Shown: positions 8,236 to 16,601, counted from the first letter of the stretch. The stretch is DNA of 64,000 nucleotides from an uncultured Lachnospiraceae bacterium (GCA_949949005.1 CATLHM010000004.1:124001-188000), one strand, 5' to 3'. Notes: generated from the sequence alone by a model not told the origin. Translations and numbers: made by a program.

Positions 8236-9616
8236 GCTGCAGGATACCAAAATGTCCGTTGCGGATACCAAAATATCTCTTGCGGATACCAAAATATCCC
8301 TTATAGAGAATAAAATGTCCCTTATGGAAAAGCTGGGGATCCTTTCGGATGCGGCTAAATATGACGTGTCCTGTTCGTCCAGCGGCGTGGGACGTAAGGG
8401 GGACGGGACAGGGATCGGCAATACCTTAAAGGCCGGGATCTGCCACAGCTTTGGGGCAGACGGCAGATGTATTTCCCTGCTGAAAATTCTTTTTACCAAC
8501 GAATGCATTTATGACTGTAAATATTGTATCAACCGCCGATCCAATGATGTTCCCAGGGCTTCCTTTACGCCGGATGAGATCTGCGAGCTGACCATTCAGT
8601 TTTACAGGAGAAACTATATAGAAGGTCTCTTTTTGAGTTCAGGAATCCTTTACAGCCCGGATTATACCATGGAGCTGATTTATGAGGCGGTGTACAAATT
8701 GCGGACAGTATACCGTTTCCAGGGATATGTTCATGTCAAGGCCATACCGGGCGCGGCTCCGGAGCTGGTACACCGCCTGGGACTTTTGGCGGATCGGATG
8801 AGCGTCAACTTAGAGCTCCCCACCGCGGAGGGGCTTAGGAGCCTTGCGCCCAATAAGCACCGCAAAAATATTCTGACCCCTATGCGTCAGATTCAGCAGG
8901 GAATCACCCAAAATAAGAATGAGATTACCCTTTACCGCCATGCCCCTTCCTTTGTCCCGGCAGGACAGTCCACCCAGATGATTGTGGGCGCTACGCCGGA
9001 GAGTGATTATCAGATTATGATGGTGGCGGAGAACCTTTACCGCAAATTCGACTTAAAGAGGGTGTATTACTCCGCCTTTGTCAGTGTCAATGAGGATAAG
9101 GACTTGCCCGCCCTTCCGGGAGGTCCGCCCCTGCTTCGGGAGCACAGGCTTTATCAGGCTGACTGGCTTTTGCGGTTTTACGGTTTTGAGGCACAGGAGC
9201 TTTTAAGCCAGGAAAAGCCCAATTTTAATGTGCTTTTGGATCCTAAGGCTGATTGGGCGCTGCGGCATTTAGAGCAGTTTCCTGTGGAGATCAACCGGGC
9301 GGATTACCGGACGATTCTGCGGGTGCCCGGCATTGGGGTCAAAAGCGCCCAGAGAATCGTGAGGGCCAGGAGGAGCGGCAGCCTGAACTTTGATGATTTA
9401 AAAAAGATCGGCGTTACCTTGAAGCGGGCTCTTTACTTTATCACCTGTGGGGGCAGGATGATGTACCCCACCAAAATGGAGGAGGATTATATCACCCGGA
9501 ATTTGATTGGAGAGAAGGAAAAGCTTCCCTTTGACAGGGACGGCATGACCTACCAGCAGCTTTCCCTTTTTGACGATAATCAGGAGCCTATGTGGCGGCA
9601 GGCAATAAACAGTTAG
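8225..9616 (+). CDS. putative DNA modification/repair radical SAM protein
   Basis: A 463-residue radical SAM enzyme of the family usually annotated 'putative DNA modification/repair radical SAM protein' (linked to a DUF4130 or uracil-DNA-glycosylase-like partner). CIYDCKYC near residues 94-101 is the CX3CX2C cluster motif; the C-terminal part has a helix-hairpin-helix (ILRVPGIGVKSAQRIV, about 362-380) for DNA binding. The last 20 residues contain QQLSLF, a beta-clamp-binding motif (445-449). Homologues begin near MEKLGILSDAAKYDVSCSSSG; here about 30 extra N-terminal residues form four seven-residue repeats (DTKMSVA, DTKISLA, DTKISLI, ENKMSLM). The start ATG 8225 has a perfect AGGAGGCAGGAG ribosome site. 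Substrate unknown. Confidence 0.9.
   Translation: MAFELQDTKMSVADTKISLADTKISLIENKMSLMEKLGILSDAAKYDVSCSSSGVGRKGDGTGIGNTLKAGICHSFGADGRCISLLKILFTNECIYDCKYCINRRSNDVPRASFTPDEICELTIQFYRRNYIEGLFLSSGILYSPDYTMELIYEAVYKLRTVYRFQGYVHVKAIPGAAPELVHRLGLLADRMSVNLELPTAEGLRSLAPNKHRKNILTPMRQIQQGITQNKNEITLYRHAPSFVPAGQSTQMIVGATPESDYQIMMVAENLYRKFDLKRVYYSAFVSVNEDKDLPALPGGPPLLREHRLYQADWLLRFYGFEAQELLSQEKPNFNVLLDPKADWALRHLEQFPVEINRADYRTILRVPGIGVKSAQRIVRARRSGSLNFDDLKKIGVTLKRALYFITCGGRMMYPTKMEEDYITRNLIGEKEKLPFDRDGMTYQQLSLFDDNQEPMWRQAINS
8246..8329 (+). repeat. four 21-bp in-frame tandem repeats at the start of the radical SAM gene
   Basis: Units of 21 bases beginning GATACCAAAAT (the last degenerate, GAGAATAAAAT) encode a heptad-like N-terminal extension. 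A length that is a multiple of three allows copy-number change without frameshift. Confidence 0.8.
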
Positions 9617-9774
9617 GCCCTTAAGAACGATTTCTCGCGCAAAATGGCGAAATTTTGGCTCCGGTTTATCCGGGTTCGGGGATGTATGGTGAACGGATTG
9701 TATGAGCAATGGGTTGAGGGGACGGAGAAATCCCTCTCCTACCCGGTTGAGGACAGGGCAATCAGACAGGGGGA

Positions 9775-10551
9775 ATGGAGTTGGAGGAATATTATTTGAT
9801 CTGTGAGGATTCCCTGGAGGGGATATTTACAGGGATTTATGACGCTTACCTAAAAAGAAAGCCCCACGCTCAGGTACATTTGTGTGTGGGGCAGGAGGAT
9901 AATTACCGGCTCTTTGCAGTTTATGAGCAGTGTTCGCCAAAGGAAGAAAAGGCGGTTAAGGTGGCAAGAACCATAGGAAGGGAGCTGGGAGAGGAAGCTT
10001 ACATGGCAATCTGCCGGGCCCTGGCCTCGCCGGAGCCGGACAAGGGGGAGGCCGTCTATAAAATGGTAGTGGCAGGGCTGTCCATGAAAAACAAAAAAGG
10101 GGTAATGGGGAATCTGAAGGATCCCTTTATCCGCAGGGTATTTGAGCTGGCAAGATTTACGGCAAACGAGGCGCATTACCATGTGGAATTTCTGCGGTTC
10201 AAGGAGCTGGAAAACGGGATTCTTTATGCCCAGATGGGGCCGAAGAATAATGTGATCACCTTTATAGTTCCCCATTTCGCTGACCGGCTTCCCCTTGAGA
10301 ACTTCGTCATCCATGATATTCTGCGGGAGATTTATGCCCTCCACCCTGCGGGAAAGGACTGGTACCTGGTGACAGGAGACGGAAAAGAAAAGCCGGGGCA
10401 AGCTCTGGTCTATTCCCAGGAGGAGCAGAAATACGGAGAACTGTTCACCCACTTCTTTCATACCATAGCAATAAAAGAACGTGGAAACTACGGACTGCAA
10501 AGAAATATGCTGCCTTTGCGATACCGCAAGTACATGACAGAATTTCAATAA
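9775..10551 (+). CDS. DUF4130-type DNA metabolism protein, partner of the radical SAM enzyme
   Basis: A 258-residue protein matching the 'probable DNA metabolism protein' family (DUF4130) that almost always follows the radical-SAM gene upstream. Recognisable blocks are 'FTGIYDAY' near the N-terminus, 'FLRFKELENGILYAQM' and 'PHFADRLPLENFVIHD' in the middle and LPLRYRKYMTEF at the end. DUF4130 is often fused to a uracil-DNA-glycosylase domain in other organisms, but no such fusion is present here. Start ATG 9775 follows CAGGGGGA. The 158-base gap to the upstream gene contains no obvious terminator, so co-transcription with rarA and the radical-SAM gene is likely. Confidence 0.85.
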   Translation: MELEEYYLICEDSLEGIFTGIYDAYLKRKPHAQVHLCVGQEDNYRLFAVYEQCSPKEEKAVKVARTIGRELGEEAYMAICRALASPEPDKGEAVYKMVVAGLSMKNKKGVMGNLKDPFIRRVFELARFTANEAHYHVEFLRFKELENGILYAQMGPKNNVITFIVPHFADRLPLENFVIHDILREIYALHPAGKDWYLVTGDGKEKPGQALVYSQEEQKYGELFTHFFHTIAIKERGNYGLQRNMLPLRYRKYMTEFQ

Positions 10552-10610
10552 CGGACAGGTTTGTCCAGGATTTACCGAGGCAGTTTATCTGAAAGGTTCT
10601 GCCTGGTATG

Positions 10611-10720
10611 ATTTTCGGAGAAAATTTTTGGAGAAAGATTTTGTCCAAAAAATCTTCAAGAAAAATTTTTCAAGAAAAATCTATGAAGAAAAATTTCTTG
10701 GAAAAAAAATTCTCCGAAAG
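10611..10720. repeat. AT-rich imperfect palindrome, about 110 bp
   Basis: TTTCGGAGAA at 10613-10622 is complementary to TTCTCCGAAA at 10710-10719, and the 88 bases between are built of short A/T-rich units (AAGAAAAATTTTTC and similar). It can form a very long hairpin, and may terminate the DUF4130 transcript. The apparent ORF through it (Lys/Phe/Ser-rich) has no ribosome site and I do not believe it. Confidence 0.6.
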
Positions 10721-10840
10721 TGACAAAAATTCAGGGGAAATAAAGGTATATTGTTCCTTGCTTTGGGGAATAATAGCTCATATAAGCCAAATGCTTATGG
10801 CAGATATTCCTTAAGCCGGGAACAATCTAGTGCATATTGC

Positions 10841-10960
10841 TGAAAACGATTTCCATCAGGAAAATCAAGGTCTGCAGCCCGGCGCGTTGTATGAAAAAAA
10901 GAACTTTACAGGAAAGAAATCAAGTGGTAACCTTTTTATAGACACGAGAAAACGTTTTCT
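10841..10960 (+). promoter_or_regulatory. two cre-like palindromes before the HPr-like gene
   Basis: TGAAAACGATTTCC at 10841-10854 and the perfect 14-bp palindrome AGAAAACGTTTTCT at 10947-10960 resemble CcpA/LacI-family cre operators (TGNAANCGNWNNCA). They precede an HPr-like gene by 34-150 bases, which makes carbon-catabolite control plausible. Resemblance only. Confidence 0.4.
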
Positions 10961-10993
10961 TGCCTGTAACATGGAAGGGGAAAGGCGGTAATT

Positions 10994-11221
10994 ATGAAGC
11001 AGCGGCAAATTAGACTTAAATTAGAGGAAGTAAAGGATTTCGTGACGGCGGCATCCAGGTGTGATTTCGATGTGGACGTTTTTTATAACAGATTTGTGGT
11101 GGACGCCAAGTCAATTGTGGGAGTGCTGGGGCTTGATCTGAACCGAATTCTGACAGTGTCTTACAACGGGTATAATCCGGAATTTGAAAAAATGATTAAT
11201 CGGCTTGCGAAGGCGGGTTGA
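10994..11221 (+). CDS. HPr-like protein lacking the active-site histidine
   Basis: A 75-residue protein. The C-terminal two-thirds (FYNRFVVDAKSIVGVLGLDL, then a variable strand and a terminal helix EKMINRLAKAG) match HPr of the phosphotransferase system, including the Ser corresponding to HPr Ser46 (Ser40 here). The loop that carries His15 in HPr is missing: the N-terminus is a continuous KLEEVKDFVTAAS. So it cannot accept phosphate from enzyme I, but could be phosphorylated by HPr kinase, as with B. subtilis Crh. Strong ribosome site (GGAAGGGGAAAGG). Single gene followed by a terminator. Role as catabolite co-regulator is inferred. Confidence 0.75.
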   Translation: MKQRQIRLKLEEVKDFVTAASRCDFDVDVFYNRFVVDAKSIVGVLGLDLNRILTVSYNGYNPEFEKMINRLAKAG

Positions 11222-11256
11222 AAAAGGGCAGGGACTTTTGAGGTCTCTGCCTTTTT
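11221..11256 (+). terminator. terminator after the HPr-like gene
   Basis: AAAAAGGGCAGGGAC pairs with GTCTCTGCCTTTTT across a TTTTGAG loop, beginning at the last base of the stop codon. Confidence 0.85.
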
Positions 11257-11415
11257 GGTCTTTGCTGTGAAAAATTTCTGATTATCCCCTTTTTATATCA
11301 GGAAAATATAGTTTAATGATTATATCCAAGCTCAGCGACTGTCTACCATTTATTTAGCCCCATAAAACGGAATTGCATAGTCTGGAGGAGCTTGGTATAA
11401 AATCATTATAATTTA

Positions 11416-11592
11416 TTACTCGTTTTTTAATGGCGGTTGTTGATATAATTTTCGATTTATTTCATTTCTTAAAATCTCAATTTCTGCTTGTGCAGCTTCT
11501 TGTCCACCACTTTTTAAATGCCTTTCTATTCGCTCAACTAAAGTTAATTGATCAAAAAGAGCAGCATTTAATTCTTTTTCATTAGATGGCAT
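11416..11592 (-). CDS. 58-residue hypothetical protein
   Basis: A small gene on the minus strand starting ATG at 11592 behind a strong GGAGGTGAAACG ribosome site and ending TAA at 11416. The product starts MPSNEKELNAALFDQLTLVE and has a glutamate/alanine-rich helix (AAQAEIEILRNEINRKL) that could form a coiled coil; the end is QQPPLKNE. TGCTACAAT at 11640-11648 (minus strand) is a good extended -10. Base composition is markedly AT-rich compared with neighbours. I do not recognise the family; the helical, charged character would suit a small regulatory or antitoxin-like protein, but nothing shows this. Confidence 0.65.
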   Translation of the reverse strand: MPSNEKELNAALFDQLTLVERIERHLKSGGQEAAQAEIEILRNEINRKLYQQPPLKNE

Positions 11593-11791
11593 ATCGTTTC
11601 ACCTCCTTCAATTTTACAGGAAAGTTATTTGATATGCTCATTGTAGCATAAATATAAAAGCTTTTCTATATGTATTTCTTATCCGTATAATAACTTGTGA
11701 TAACCTATTAGGTACTATTTTTGCTGTACTGTCTTCTGTCACGAACAGCTGCTACCTCTATAAGGCAACAAAAACTGCATATAAGAATCCA

Positions 11792-11888
11792 TTGACTCCC
11801 TGTAACGGATAGCGTACTATCTTTACAGGGAATATGCGTTGCCGAAAAAACTCGGCATAAAGGTTTAAAAAAGGCCTGTGGCCTTTTT
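11792..11888 (+). promoter_or_regulatory. helicase promoter, palindrome and leader terminator
   Basis: TTGACT (11792-11797), 17 bases, TACTAT (11815-11820) form a promoter upstream of the helicase. A palindrome TCCCTGTAA (11797-11805) / TTACAGGGA (11823-11831) spans from -35 to beyond the -10, as an operator would. AAAAAGGCC-TGT-GGCCTTTTT at 11868-11888 is a compact intrinsic terminator between this promoter and the gene, so expression may be attenuated. The rest of 11593-11791 holds the minus-strand promoter of the small gene and nothing else I can identify. Confidence 0.5.
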
Positions 11889-11959
11889 CAAAACGGGAAT
11901 TTGTGCTGTCGCGCAAAAAAATTCCCATCCTGATTTGAAAGCCGCCTGGCGGCGGCAGA

Positions 11960-14428
11960 ATGGCGGTTAAGATGGAGATACGGATATCGGTCAGGAAGCT
12001 GGTAGAATTTATACTGCGTTCCGGGAATATAGACAATAGAAGAGTAACCTTCAGCGAGACGGCCATGCAGGAGGGTGGAAGGATTCACCGTATGCTTCAG
12101 CGGGGGATGGGGGCGGACTATCAGGCGGAGGTGTTCCTCCGGTATATCTATCCCACGCCGGACTATGATATTTGCATTGAGGGAAGGGCGGACGGGATTA
12201 TTACCGAGAGAGGAGGGCATACCGGGAGAAGATCGGAACTTCCGGGCTGGCCGGAGGTAGAACGGCAGCAGGTGGTAACCTTCGAAGATAAGCCCAGGGC
12301 TCAGAGAAGGAAGGAGCTTGTCACCATCGACGAGATCAAGGGCACATACCGGGACATAGACAAAATGAAAAGCGCGGTTCCGGTACATTTGGCCCAGGCC
12401 AGGTGCTATGCCTACATATACGGAAGCCAGCATGAGCTTGCGCAGGTAAGGGTGAGGCTTACTTATTGTAATATAGACACGGAGAGAGTTCGGTACTTTC
12501 ATTTTGAATACTCCATGGAGGAACTCAGAGAATGGTTTGAGGATGTGATGGGGCAGTATCGGAAGTGGGCGGATTTCCGGTTTGCGTGGCAAAAGCTCCG
12601 CACGGACTCCATCAGGGAGCTGGCCTTTCCTTTTCCCTACAGGGAGGGGCAGAAGGAGCTGGCTTCCTATGTTTACCAGACCATCTATCACAAAAGAAAG
12701 TTGTTTATCGAAGCACCTACCGGCGTGGGTAAAACGATATCTACCCTGTTTCCGGCCATCAAGGCTCTGGGAGAGGGGCTGGGACAGAGAATCTTTTATC
12801 TGACGGCAAAGACGATCACCCGAACCGTGGCGGAGGAGACGCTGGGGCTTATGCGAGAGAAGGGGCTTCGCTGCAAATCCATCACATTGACTGCCAAGGA
12901 CAAAATCTGTTTTATGGGGGAGAGCGAGTGTAATCCGGATTACTGTCCTTACGCCAGGGGCCACTTCGACCGGGTGAATACGGCCATGTATGAGTTGTTG
13001 ACCAATCTGGACAATATTACCAGGGAGGTGATCGAGAGCTGTGCCATGAGCCACAGGGTATGTCCCTTTGAGCTGGGGCTGGATGTGAGCCTTTATGCGG
13101 ATATCGTGATCGGAGACTATAATTATCTCTTTGATCCTCATGTGTACCTGAAACGTTTCTTTTCGGAGGGAGTGAAGGAGGAGTATATTTTTCTCATAGA
13201 CGAGGCCCACAACCTGGTGGACAGGGGGCGGGAAATGTACAGCGCCCTTCTTAGGAAGGAAGATTTCCTTGCCCTGAAAAAGACGATGAAGGAATACGAC
13301 GGCGGAATTTGTTATCAACTAAGCGAGTGCAACAGAGAAATGCTGGAAATGAAGCGGGAGTGCGAGGATTATGTGTATCTTGAACGGGAAGATATAGAGG
13401 CCTTTACAGGAACCCTGATCAGGCTCTCCCGGGCCATAGACAGGTATTTGGAGGAGTATGAGGACAGCCCGGTGAAAAAGGAGCTGCTGGAATTTTATTT
13501 CCAGGTTTCCCATTTCCTGCAAATCTATGACAAGCTGGACAAGGCCTATGTGATCTATAACCAACTGGAGCCGGCGGGCGGATTCTTCATGAAGCTCCTC
13601 TGTGTGGATCCATCCAAAAATCTCCGGGAATGTATGGCCAGGGGAAGGAGTACGGTTCTTTTTTCCGCTACCCTTCTGCCGATTCAGTATTATAAAAGGC
13701 TGCTGGGGGCCAACCCCGAGGATTATGAGGTTTATGCCCGCTCGGTTTTTGATGCCCGCAGGCAGAGGCTGTTCATTGCGGAGGATGTGACAAGCAGATA
13801 TACCAGGCGTTCCAGAGAGGAATACTTAAGCATTGCCGCCTATATACACCGTATCACCTCCCAGAGGGAAGGAAATTATATGATCTTTTTTCCTTCCCAT
13901 GCCTTTATGCAGGAGGTCTGTCAGGTTTATGAGGACAGGTACCTGGACGAGTCCCGGGAGGAAACTATTTTTCAGGAGGAAGCCATGGACGAGGAGAGCC
14001 GAGAGGCTTTTCTGGCACAGTTTGCGGAAGGAAAGGGGAAAACCCTGCTGGGGTTCTGTGTACTTGGCGGCATTTTCAGCGAGGGGATCGACTTAAAAAG
14101 GGACAGGCTGATCGGAGCCATCATTGTGGGGACGGGGCTTCCTATGGTGTGCAATGAGCGGGAGATACTGAAAGATTACTTTGAGAGCAGGGGAGAGCCC
14201 GGGTTTGATTTTGCCTACCGGTATCCGGGAATGAATAAGGTGCTTCAGGCGGCAGGAAGGGTGATCAGGACGGTTGAGGATGTAGGAATCGTAGCCCTTT
14301 TGGACGACCGGTTCTGTACGGCCCCTTATCTGAAAATGTTCCCCAGGGAGTGGTCGGATTATGAGACCGTATCTCTGAAAAGGGTTGAGAAGAGGGTGGA
14401 GCGGTTCTGGAATGAATGGCTCGTATAG
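11960..14428 (+). CDS. XPD/DinG-like ATP-dependent helicase with N-terminal PD-(D/E)XK domain
   Basis: An 822-residue superfamily 2 helicase. The N-terminal 200 residues carry a restriction-like nuclease motif: Asp in GRADGII (about 75-81) and EIKG (about 125). The helicase core has Walker A APTGVGKT (about 251), an iron-sulphur domain with four cysteines (in KICF, CNPDYC and VCPFE), a DEAHN box (about 414) and the motif VI 'QAAGRVIRTVED'. This is the Fe-S 5'-3' helicase family of XPD and DinG, which unwinds damaged or recombining DNA. Start ATG 11960 or 11972; neither has a strong ribosome site. The preceding leader contains a terminator. Role in DNA repair fits the rarA neighbourhood. Confidence 0.88.
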   Translation: MAVKMEIRISVRKLVEFILRSGNIDNRRVTFSETAMQEGGRIHRMLQRGMGADYQAEVFLRYIYPTPDYDICIEGRADGIITERGGHTGRRSELPGWPEVERQQVVTFEDKPRAQRRKELVTIDEIKGTYRDIDKMKSAVPVHLAQARCYAYIYGSQHELAQVRVRLTYCNIDTERVRYFHFEYSMEELREWFEDVMGQYRKWADFRFAWQKLRTDSIRELAFPFPYREGQKELASYVYQTIYHKRKLFIEAPTGVGKTISTLFPAIKALGEGLGQRIFYLTAKTITRTVAEETLGLMREKGLRCKSITLTAKDKICFMGESECNPDYCPYARGHFDRVNTAMYELLTNLDNITREVIESCAMSHRVCPFELGLDVSLYADIVIGDYNYLFDPHVYLKRFFSEGVKEEYIFLIDEAHNLVDRGREMYSALLRKEDFLALKKTMKEYDGGICYQLSECNREMLEMKRECEDYVYLEREDIEAFTGTLIRLSRAIDRYLEEYEDSPVKKELLEFYFQVSHFLQIYDKLDKAYVIYNQLEPAGGFFMKLLCVDPSKNLRECMARGRSTVLFSATLLPIQYYKRLLGANPEDYEVYARSVFDARRQRLFIAEDVTSRYTRRSREEYLSIAAYIHRITSQREGNYMIFFPSHAFMQEVCQVYEDRYLDESREETIFQEEAMDEESREAFLAQFAEGKGKTLLGFCVLGGIFSEGIDLKRDRLIGAIIVGTGLPMVCNEREILKDYFESRGEPGFDFAYRYPGMNKVLQAAGRVIRTVEDVGIVALLDDRFCTAPYLKMFPREWSDYETVSLKRVEKRVERFWNEWLV

Positions 14429-14452
14429 TAAACTTACATGCGCCGCTGGCGC
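14427..14452. repeat. 26-base dispersed repeat (inverted copy of 6706-6731)
   Basis: Exact reverse complement of 6706-6731, overlapping the last two bases of the helicase stop codon. It begins AGTAAACTTACATGCGCC and is followed by further GC-rich inverted sequence. Confidence 0.85.
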
Positions 14453-14498
14453 GGCGCACTACCACGGCATGAAAGCCGATTGTTTTTTTCAAAGTAAG

Positions 14499-14540
14499 GA
14501 GCGCAAAAGGTTGTGGATAACTTTTTTGGCGCTCTTTTTA
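14499..14540 (+). terminator. terminator after the helicase
   Basis: GAGCGC and an A-rich extension pair with GCGCTC preceded by TTTTTTGG, followed by TTTTTATG. The loop includes a TGTGGATAA sequence. Confidence 0.7.
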
Positions 14541-14703
14541 TGTGTGGATAGGATAATGGTGGACATGCCTTCATTTTACGCTGATTTTGGCAGAAAAGTG
14601 GGGGAAAACGGGGATAATTGTCAGAAAATGAAGGATTTCGTCAAAAATGACGTCGTGTTTTGCCGGAAAACATTTACTATGACACTTATGTCATTGTGGA
14701 TAA
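14512..14703 (+). promoter_or_regulatory. cluster of DnaA-box-like sequences
   Basis: TGTGGATAA (reverse complement TTATCCACA, the perfect DnaA box) occurs at 14512-14520 and 14695-14703, and TGTGGATAG at 14543-14551, all in the same orientation within a 190-bp gene-free stretch. No dnaA, dnaN or other origin gene is present, so this is not oriC. The rest of 14541-15022 shows no gene. Confidence 0.4.
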
Positions 14704-15022
14704 CTTTGTGGAAATTGGGGATTTCTCCGTTTTTCTTCATTTTTTGCGTGTGTGTTTTTGAGTTTAAATCTGCAAGCCAGAGACTTCAAAACTTAAAAAA
14801 TACTGGGTGAGTCAATATGGAAAGGGCGAAAAAGGGACAAAATTGACCGGATAGGTTCAGCCTGGGGCTAAATAATTGTCTCCTTTTCTATTTTATGATT
14901 CCTCCATCTTTTCGAACTGTGTATACAGAAAGAGCCAAATATGCTAAAATGAGAAAGATCAGTTTGGAAGTATAAAGTGCAAATAGATCATGACAGAAGA
15001 CAGAAAAGAGGAGGAGTATAAG

Positions 15023-16333
15023 ATGTGGGCATATGAAAGCGTTTTTTATCAGATTTACCCGCTGGGATTTTGCGGAGCGCCTTTCGAGAACGATGGTGTT
15101 TTGGCAAACAGAATCAGGAAGGTGGAGGAGTGGATTCCTCACATGAAGAAGCTGAATGTGAATGCCGTCTATTTTTCACCGGTGTTTGAATCTGATACCC
15201 ATGGTTACAATACGAGAGACTACAAAAAGGTCGACACGCGTTTGGGAACCAATGAGGATTTTAAAGAAGTGGTGGAAAAGCTCCACGAGAGCGGAATCCG
15301 GGTGGTGCTGGATGGTGTGTTCAATCATGTGGGCAGAGGCTTTTATCAGTTTCAGGACGTGCTGAAAAACAGAGAGAGCTCCCCCTATCTTAATTGGTTC
15401 CACATCAGTCTGGGAGGAAATTCCAATTATAATGACGGTCTTTGGTATGAGGGCTGGGAAGGAAATTATGACCTGGTGAAGCTGAACCTGCAAAATGAGG
15501 AGGTGGTAAACCATCTTCTGGATGCGGTGAAATACTGGGTGGATGAGTTTGATATTGACGGCCTGCGTCTGGATGTAGCCTACTGTCTGGATGAAAATTT
15601 CGTCAGAAGGCTGCGGAGCTTTACGGAGTCTCTTAAGCCTGAGTTTTATCTTTTGGGAGAGATGCTTCACGGCGACTATAACCGGCTGGTTAATGACAGT
15701 ATGCTTCATTCCGCCACCAACTATGAATGCTATAAGGGATTGTATTCCAGCTTTAACAGCATGAATATGTTTGAGATTATCCACTCCCTCATGCGTCAGT
15801 TCGGCCCGGAAAACTGGACGCTCTATAAGGGAAAACATTTGCTCTCCTTTGTGGATAACCATGATGTCACAAGGGTGGCAAGTATTTTGGGCAATGAAAA
15901 GCACCTGCCTTTGATCTACGCCCTGTGCTTTGGAATGCCGGGGATTCCCTGTGTATACTATGGAAGCGAGTGGGGGGCAAAGGCAGAAAAGAGGGAAGGA
16001 GACCAGGCCCTTCGGGTCAGCTTCCCGGAGCCGGAGTATAATGAGCTCTCGGAGTGGATCAGCTCTCTGGCTAAGGCAAAGAGAGAGTCCGACGCCCTGA
16101 ATTACGGAACTTTCCGCTCTGTGGTGCTCACCAACAAGCAGTGTATTTTTGAGAGGAAGACCGAGAAGGAGAGAGTGCTGGTGGCAATCAATGCGGACAG
16201 CGAAGCCTATGTGGCGCATTTTGACGCAGGCTGCGGGCTGGCGGAGGATCTGATCTCCGGTAAGATGCACGATTTCGGCGGCGGAAGTGAGCTCCCTGCT
16301 TATAGTGCGTTTTTCTGGAAGATGGAGCGGTAG
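15023..16333 (+). CDS. GH13 alpha-amylase-family glycosidase
   Basis: A 436-residue cytoplasmic (no signal peptide) alpha-glucan hydrolase. The four conserved GH13 regions are visible: DGVFNHVG (about 97), GLRLDVAY with the nucleophile Asp (about 184), GEMLHGD with the acid/base Glu (about 213) and FVDNHDV (about 277). N-terminus begins MWAYESVFYQIYPLGFCG, typical of maltogenic amylase/cyclomaltodextrinase relatives without their N-terminal extra domain. I use ATG 15023 with AGGAGGAG seven bases upstream rather than the longer frame from 14990. Likely processes intracellular maltodextrins or glycogen; a branching enzyme is encoded at 50.9 kb. Monocistronic. Confidence 0.88.
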   Translation: MWAYESVFYQIYPLGFCGAPFENDGVLANRIRKVEEWIPHMKKLNVNAVYFSPVFESDTHGYNTRDYKKVDTRLGTNEDFKEVVEKLHESGIRVVLDGVFNHVGRGFYQFQDVLKNRESSPYLNWFHISLGGNSNYNDGLWYEGWEGNYDLVKLNLQNEEVVNHLLDAVKYWVDEFDIDGLRLDVAYCLDENFVRRLRSFTESLKPEFYLLGEMLHGDYNRLVNDSMLHSATNYECYKGLYSSFNSMNMFEIIHSLMRQFGPENWTLYKGKHLLSFVDNHDVTRVASILGNEKHLPLIYALCFGMPGIPCVYYGSEWGAKAEKREGDQALRVSFPEPEYNELSEWISSLAKAKRESDALNYGTFRSVVLTNKQCIFERKTEKERVLVAINADSEAYVAHFDAGCGLAEDLISGKMHDFGGGSELPAYSAFFWKMER

Positions 16334-16400
16334 ATGGCAATCCTCAGCCCACTGGAGATGGCAGGAAAAAGAACGGGCAGTTCGGAGATTGTTTAAGAGA

Positions 16401-16442
16401 AAAGGCGTTGTGCTGTGGCAACACGGTGCAACGCTTTTTTTT
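16401..16442 (+). terminator. terminator after the GH13 gene
   Basis: AAAGGCGTTGTG pairs with CACGGTGCAACGCTTT across a short loop, followed by a run of eight T. Confidence 0.85.
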
Positions 16443-16537
16443 GCAGGTTCCGATGCAGAGGAAATATGTCGCCAAAGTGGCGCATTGGCGGTGCGCAGGC
16501 AGGGAGAAAAGAAAATCTTGCTTACTCGATCAAATTA

Positions 16538-16601
16538 TGTAAAGCACACTTGACAAACAATGTAAAGCACACTATACTATAAATGTAAAGCGCGCTATAC
16601 A
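16538..16601 (+). promoter_or_regulatory. promoter with three phased operators for the XRE/membrane operon
   Basis: TGTAAAGCRCRCT occurs at 16538, 16561 and 16584, an exact 23-bp spacing. The first and third extend into imperfect 18-bp palindromes (TGTAAAGCACACTTGACA and TGTAAAGCGCGCTATACA). A perfect promoter, TTGACA 16550-16555, 17 bases, TATACT 16573-16578, is embedded in the array, so a bound repressor would occlude RNA polymerase. The XRE protein 70 bp downstream is the likely ligand (autoregulation, inference). Confidence 0.75.

Noticed and set aside
10608-10814. A 68-residue Lys/Phe/Ser-rich open frame
   Set aside because: It is the translation of an AT-rich palindrome; no ribosome site or codon pattern of a gene.
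11888-13318. A 476-residue minus-strand open frame
   Set aside because: Antisense to the XPD-like helicase, whose motifs are unambiguous.
14512-14703. Chromosomal origin of replication
   Set aside because: DnaA-box-like sites are present but there are no dnaA, dnaN, gyrase or AT-rich unwinding-region genes typical of oriC.
14385-14810. A 141-residue open frame overlapping the helicase end
   Set aside because: It overlaps the real gene and a terminator, has no ribosome site, and its composition follows the intergenic sequence.
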